Shown here piece after piece: positions 58,586 through 64,000 of a DNA stretch of 64,000 bases. The notes under the pieces were generated by a model, which had not been told where the DNA came from, ran no database searches, and saw nothing but the letters and a program-made list of their open reading frames with translations. The position numbers were made by a program, and so were the translations under genes. Positions within the stretch are counted from its first letter, which is position 1. Every line of letters starts with the position of its first letter. This DNA comes from Gentiana macrophylla (Eukaryota; Streptophyta; Magnoliopsida; Gentianales; Gentianaceae), in the NCBI GenBank assembly GCA_026214975.1, contig CM047815.1, forward strand, positions 58,163,852 to 58,227,851, read 5' to 3'.

Positions 58586-60402
58586 TGTTAGGAAATCACT
58601 AGTTTAACGCAACGGAATTTAAAATTTGATTTCCTTTTTCTAGATCGTTCTTCGTTTAATGCAATAAACATGTTAAGTAGTTTGACGGTTATACCTCAGA
58701 TGATCTATAAGATCGTCGCTTTGACCGTCAACGGAGAGTAGTTCAGTGCGCAAGCCGTTCACGCGTCCGGCCTCTATCGCTAATCCACACGAACCCCTTG
58801 CCGGAATCCTCCTTGGATTGCTATCGGAAAAACTCCGGCTGCTAGACCGGACCTTTTCTTCCCTCTCAAACTCACTATGGATAGCTCTCTATTTTACACA
58901 AGAACTATGAGCTCTTGCAATTGTGTTGTCCAAAAGAGCTTGACACCCACCTCTTATTTATAGCTAGATGTGGCGCCCCATATGTGTGTAGAAGAAGAAA
59001 ACATTTTCCCAATAAAATAAAGAAAATCTTCTAGATTGATTTATCTCTTTTATTATAATTAATTTTGCCAATATCTTATATTGAATATAATTATCTTATT
59101 ACCATAAATCTATTTTTCCAAAATCAATTAATATCTTATATTAATATTATGGTAATCTTATTAATTAAAGTGCACAATCCAAGTGTATCTTATACACATC
59201 AAAAGTGGCGCCCCTACAGTCAACTAATTGACTTCTGGAATATTCTTTAATTAATATAATTTGTATATTAATATCTTGTATTTTATTTATTCATAATAAA
59301 TAAATACCACCATATTAATTTACCACTATAACCTTTATAGTCTAGAGATAAACTTTCCTTATTTGGTTATCAACTATAACCGCATTTTAATCCGACTCGA
59401 TGTTCATATGTGTGTGACCCGATAGGCTTCCGAATATGTTGGCCGTAGACACAAAGTGCAAATTACTAAAATGCCCTTCATGCCTAACGATCATAGGATA
59501 GCGTCTAGCAACACACCGTGACCCCCAATCATCGGAAGAGTCAAAAGCAATGACTACTACCTTTCATGTGAAGCAGTTACCGCGTAACTTACAATCCTAT
59601 CATTGTAATAATATCCATACGATCATATCTTGAGTGTCAATACATTAACGATCGTATCTTATAATCTGGATATCTTGCTCTCTCGGGATAACACATTTAT
59701 TCCCACTTTGCAAAGATTCTCGAGAGCTAGACATTCCTTATAAGAAGGCCATTTCGGATATTCGATCCCAATCATAGGATACGCGATTCCCGGACGACCA
59801 ATCATGTATACTCCGCATGCTTCAATATCATACCCAATCACTACCGCATGATCGCCCCGTGGCTAAAGGAAATCTCAATAGTGTCAAAGCATGACAATCC
59901 ACACCGTGATGCCATGAAGACTCCAGTCAAAAGGATAATTACACAACCGCCACATAGTGTGACACTTAATGTAAGTGGGTCAGTCTAACGTACGCATTCT
60001 CTAATACACGTCCACGTACAGTCCAAGTGTCTCTACACTTCGATAGACGAGATCTATCCCTATCTTCCAAAAGATAGAGGACATCCAATACGTGCTAGCC
60101 TGATTATACTATCAATGTCCCATTTGATAATATGTAAGACTAGAGACATTCAAGTACCAACCTTGTTATAGTGATTAGAGATCTCATCAACCACAATCAC
60201 TATCATGGTTTCTCTATCACAGATTGATAATAGGGACGTTACTACATATATACAACAAATAATATGAAGACAAACAATATATAATAACATAAGTGCTTTT
60301 ATTAATCATAATAAAGTTATTACATGAACTAAATAGACTATAAATGACCCGACCCGGTCGGATCCGGTCCAACCCGATTGGGTTTATGACACATTTCCAA
60401 CA
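58586..60402 (-). repeat. CopH 5' LTR
   Basis: It runs TGTTAGGAAATCACT to TTTCCAACA and aligns end to end with the 3' LTR. Confidence 0.93.
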
Positions 60403-63400
60403 GTTCAGTAGGGGCATTAGCAGGTTCAGCAGGGGTATCAATAGGAGCTTCCGTAGGTGCTTCATTAGGTCTAGCATCACATTCAGTTGTAAACTCAGAT
60501 ACTTTTATGTCACTCAACTTCCTTAAGATGTCCACATACACATGCTCAGTAACCTCCAGATTGACAGCAGGTTCTGAATTTTTCTTATCTTGAACTCCAG
60601 TGAAGTTTGGTTCATCAAACACAACATGAATAGATTCTTCATGTTTTAGGGTTCTTTTGTTCAACACACTAAATGCCTTGCTGACTGAAGAGCATCCCAA
60701 AAATATGCCTTCATCAGCTTTATGTTGAAAAGTCTTCAGTTGTTCCTTATGATTTAGGATAAAGCATTTGCTTCCAAATGGATGAAAGTAAGATATGTTT
60801 GGCTTCCTTCCATTCCAAATCCCATAAGGTGTCTTCTCAAGATTTCTATTCATTGAAGATCTGTTCCGTGTATAACAAGTTGTATTGATTGCTTCAGCCC
60901 AATATCTCTCTAGTAGCTTTGCTTCACTGATTATTGTTCTGCCTGCTTCTTTCAAAGTTCTATTTCTGCGTTAAGCAACCCCATTCTGCTGAGGGGTTCC
61001 AGCCGCTGCCAGTTGATGCAACACACCATTTTGTTCACAAAAATCCTTGATGACTTTGTTTAGGAACTCAGTACCCTAGTCTAATCTGATCTTCACCACT
61101 GAAACACTTTCCTCATTTTGTAATCTCTTCAAAAGTTCAGGAAACTTCTGTAAAGTCTCACTTTTCTTATTCATGAAGATTACCCCTGTGTTATCTTGAA
61201 TAATCATCCACAACTACTAAAGTATGCTTCTTTCCACTGATACTTATCAGTGTAACTGATCCAAAAAGATCCATATACAGCAGCTCCAAAACTGTGGTAG
61301 TGGACTGCTGAATCTTGGTCTTGAAACTTGCTTTTATCTGTTTTCCTTTCTGAAAAGCATCACAAATAATGTCCTTATTGTACGATACCTCATGTAGTCC
61401 AATCACTAACTTTTTCTTGACTAATAAGTTGATATCATCAAAATTCAGATGGTTGATTTTCTTGTGCCATAGCCAGCTGAGTTCTAATTTTGTGTGTACA
61501 ATGAGACAGGTTTCAGGTAAAGTAGTTGTCCAGTCTACAATGTACATGTTCTGATGTCTTCTTCCAACCAGTACCATTTGATGTGCCATTTCACTTAAGA
61601 CAATGCAATGATCTTTGTCAAAGGTTACTCTGTAACCCATATCACAGAATTGGCTTGTGCTCAGCAGGTTGTACTCCATTCTTTCAACATATGCTACATT
61701 CTTGATTGAAAGACCATTCTTTACCAATGTTCCATGACCTCTTGTAAATCCAGATCTATTCTTACCTCCAAAGTTGACTTTTGGTCCATCCTTGCCAATA
61801 TCATCCACCAAATAGTGCTTGTTCTTTGTCATATTTCTGAAACACCCACTGTCAAAATACTAGACACCCTACAAAATAAATTTAATGCGTTTTAGGTACC
61901 CCAAACAAGTTTGGGTCCATGATGGTCAGTGGTGAGTACAACCCTAGGAATGTTTCCATAAGGTCTCCTTTGAAAAGAGTTGAACTTTTGTTCATATATG
62001 TATGCCACAGTCCCATAATATCTTTTGTTGGGATGTGATGCATTCACATATGGTTTATGGCCTTTTAATACATATTGTTGTGCAAAGTGAACTCTGTTGT
62101 TAGATACAGCAGGGTAGCCATAAGGTTGTTTTCTGTTAGGAACAACCTTGTAGTATGGTCTCTGTTGAGTCCTCGGTTGAGGTCTCTATTGAGTCCACTA
62201 CTGAGTTCAAGTCTTAGCATTATGGTTGACCCTTGAAGTTCTAACAACAGGGGCAAGAATATCCCAATCCTCATCAGCATGGAACAGTCTGCCTTTCCCC
62301 CCTGAGATAATTGTCCCTTGAATGATTAACATTCTTAGGTTTTACATCATTATTCTTATGATATTTCTGGTCCTTTGTGGATCTTGGATTAGCTCTTTGT
62401 GGCTCAACAGATCTTGCAGCAGATCTGCTATCAGTAGGTCTAAAGGGTGCAACAGTCCTACCTTTGGATCTACCCTTGTTGTTAGGTACTGCTGACCTTT
62501 TAGCACTAGATTTTGATTCCTTGAAGCATTCTTAGTAGGTTTAACTGTCTCAACAGCCTTCTAGGGTGTAGGATATTGTGGAACTACAAATTTAGGACCA
62601 ATCCTGGTACTAGGTTCAGCAGTCTTACTAGATCAACGATTATAAGGTGGTTGAGTGTCAAATCCAAGGCATGTTCTATCACCATAAGGCTTCCAGGATT
62701 TGAATGCAGTTGTGGAACTTGATTATGCCATAAATTCCACTGCTACTGTTGATGCAACAGGCCTCCGTTGAATCTAGACAAAATCTGTTTCCTTACCCTT
62801 GAGAATTATTAATTCAGCATGCAATCATTGGATTTATGCTTGGAGTGTTTCTCTTTCAGCCTTCACAGTCTCATAAACAGATTGTATTATCATCATTTGA
62901 CTGAGTAGGGCATCTAAAGGTTCTTCCATTTCAGATTCCTGAGGATTGGAACAACCAGTTGAAGAACATTCACTTACAGCAGGAATGTTTTTAGTTTCAA
63001 TGTTAAATACCTCCTATGTATCCTCCATGTGTTCCATTTCTAGATAAGGCTTTTTTAGACTCTACTTCATAATCAGATTCATCACCAGCAAGTAGTTCTC
63101 TCCTAGTAAGTCTCCTCTGCTGAGTTCTTTGTTTCAGCGGGTCTAGACAGTTAGCCTTGAAGTGTCTAGGCTTCTTGCAGTTAACACACAAGTATTCATG
63201 TTCTTTCTAGGGTTTCTCTTTCTTCTTAGGTGTCTTTTTGACATAGTTCTTTGGAAATGACTTGCCTGTTTTCATCATACTGATTCTTATTGTCATTAAC
63301 AACATTTGTTCTTCCATGTCATATAATTCAGCAACATGAGAATTTGATGATTCTTCTCTGTGTGCAGCAGCCAGTGCAGTAGTTTTTGGAACTTCCTTTT

Positions 63401-64000
63401 CAATGCTTGCAATAAGATCCTCACTGAATTCACAAGCTTTCAGATCTGAGAATATCTTGAAGGTATCCTCATCTTGAAGATTCCTAGATTCTTCCATAGC
63501 AGTCACCTTCATTTCCCAGGTTCCTGGTAAGGCCTTCAATACTCTGGTATTGATCTCTTCTTTTGTGTAAATCATATTTAGCAGGGTGAGTTCACCAGAA
63601 TATCATTGAATCTTGATTCCGTCTTTTCTATGGTTTCACCAGATTTCATTTTGAATTCTTGAAACTTCTGCTTGGCCACAATGACTTTGTTCTTTTTGAT
63701 AGAGACAGAACCTTCACAGATCAGTTGCAATTTCTCCCATAATTCCTTGGCAGTTTTGCAATCTTTCACCTTCATGTACATACTGCTATCTAGGGTTCTA
63801 TATATGATATCAATAGCAATATTGTTCAGATTAGCCTCTTTCTATATTCAGGACCCCAATCTTTCTTTGGCTTAGGAACTCTGGTGTTGACTCCATCAAT
63901 GGTTACCATATGAGTGATTGCAGTGGTCCCTCTGTCAGCACATCCATCATCTCATCATGTGTAGCAGCTAGATGATCCTGCATACGATGCTTATACACAT
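60403..64000 (-). pseudogene. SirE3 gag, protease and integrase (5' end outside window)
   Basis: Gag is readable from the window edge (ELWEKLQLICEGSV at 63740), with a CCHC knuckle CVNCKKPRHFKANC near 63190-63148 and a helical Glu-rich part after it. The protease site reads YFDSGCFRNM (about 61860-61830) instead of the usual WxLDSGCSxHM. The integrase zinc region shows LWHKKINHLNF, then GKKHTLVVVDDYSR and a stop at 61191. The core is degraded around 61190-60960, and the C-terminal part (60955 leftward) is long and open with TPYGIWNGRKPNISYF. It ends at the CopH insertion in a Pro/Ala/Glu-rich linker. Confidence 0.82.

Larger units (their letters stand above)
50922..60402 (-). mobile_element. 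CopH: full-length copia element with near-identical LTRs
   Basis: The 9.48-kb element has LTRs of 1818 and 1817 bp that differ at few positions by eye, and perfect TSDs (GTTCA at 50917-50921 and 60403-60407). The primer site lies beside the right LTR and the purine tract beside the left, so it runs leftward. It is the youngest-looking insertion in the window and belongs to the same family as CopB. Its gag-pol still has several shifts and stops. Confidence 0.93.
46750..64000 (-). mobile_element. SirE3: Sirevirus-like copia element, split by CopH
   Basis: Gag, protease, integrase (64000-60403), reverse transcriptase, RNase H (50921-49262) and an accessory gene (48574-~46750) run leftward in order. 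CopH lies between integrase and reverse transcriptase. The frame is open across the joint once CopH and one GTTCA copy are removed. The 5' end is outside the window. At the left no purine tract or LTR is found, so the 3' end is truncated near 46750. Confidence 0.85.

Overview
The window reads as intergenic heterochromatin of a flowering plant, most likely a eudicot. It is AT-rich and built almost entirely of Ty1/copia and Ty3/gypsy LTR retrotransposons inserted into one another, plus small DNA transposons. I found no convincing host gene, rRNA, tRNA or CRISPR array. The species cannot be named from the sequence. Working names: TatA, CopA, CopB, CopC, LtrD, SirE1, NaF, SirE2, MuG, SirE3, CopH.

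Layout. 1-~5160: 3' part of a Tat-like gypsy element (TatA, +) with integrase, a 90-bp tandem repeat, a spliced antisense gene and a 3' LTR. 5165-5364 and 14119-~15710: a broken copia element (CopA, -) split by CopB (5365-14118, -), whose own LTR carries a Stowaway MITE. 16382-34596: CopC (+), a copia remnant split by LtrD (18069-31160) and by NaF (31197-34015, -). LtrD is itself split by SirE1 (19131-28835, -), giving three levels of nesting. 35480-42744: SirE2 (+), a Sirevirus-like copia element carrying a 1.66-kb insertion. 42778-45654: an hAT-like MITE, a 150-bp tandem repeat, a Mutator-like element (MuG) filled with a GATGCA minisatellite, and a second Stowaway. 46750-64000: SirE3 (-), a Sirevirus-like element split by CopH (50922-60402, -) and running off the right edge.

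Order of events comes from target-site duplications (TSDs) and from reading frames that continue across the insertion points: CTTAT for SirE1, GTTCA for CopH, AAAGC for NaF, ATCTG/ATCTA for CopB, ATTCT/TTTCT for LtrD, ATAAT/ATAGT for SirE2, and TACAACTAA for MuG.

The most interesting feature is shared by SirE1, SirE2 and SirE3. Each carries, downstream of RNase H, an accessory gene of one divergent family, and in each a TATA box lies about 100-150 bp upstream of its ATG. This suggests a separately transcribed accessory protein. TatA independently carries an accessory gene on the opposite strand with two recognisable introns. A second, cautionary signal is a block-wise replacement of CTG/CAG by ACG/CGA-like triplets in parts of SirE1 and CopH. 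It may be base-calling error at methylated CHG sites, so some of the frameshifts called here may not be real.
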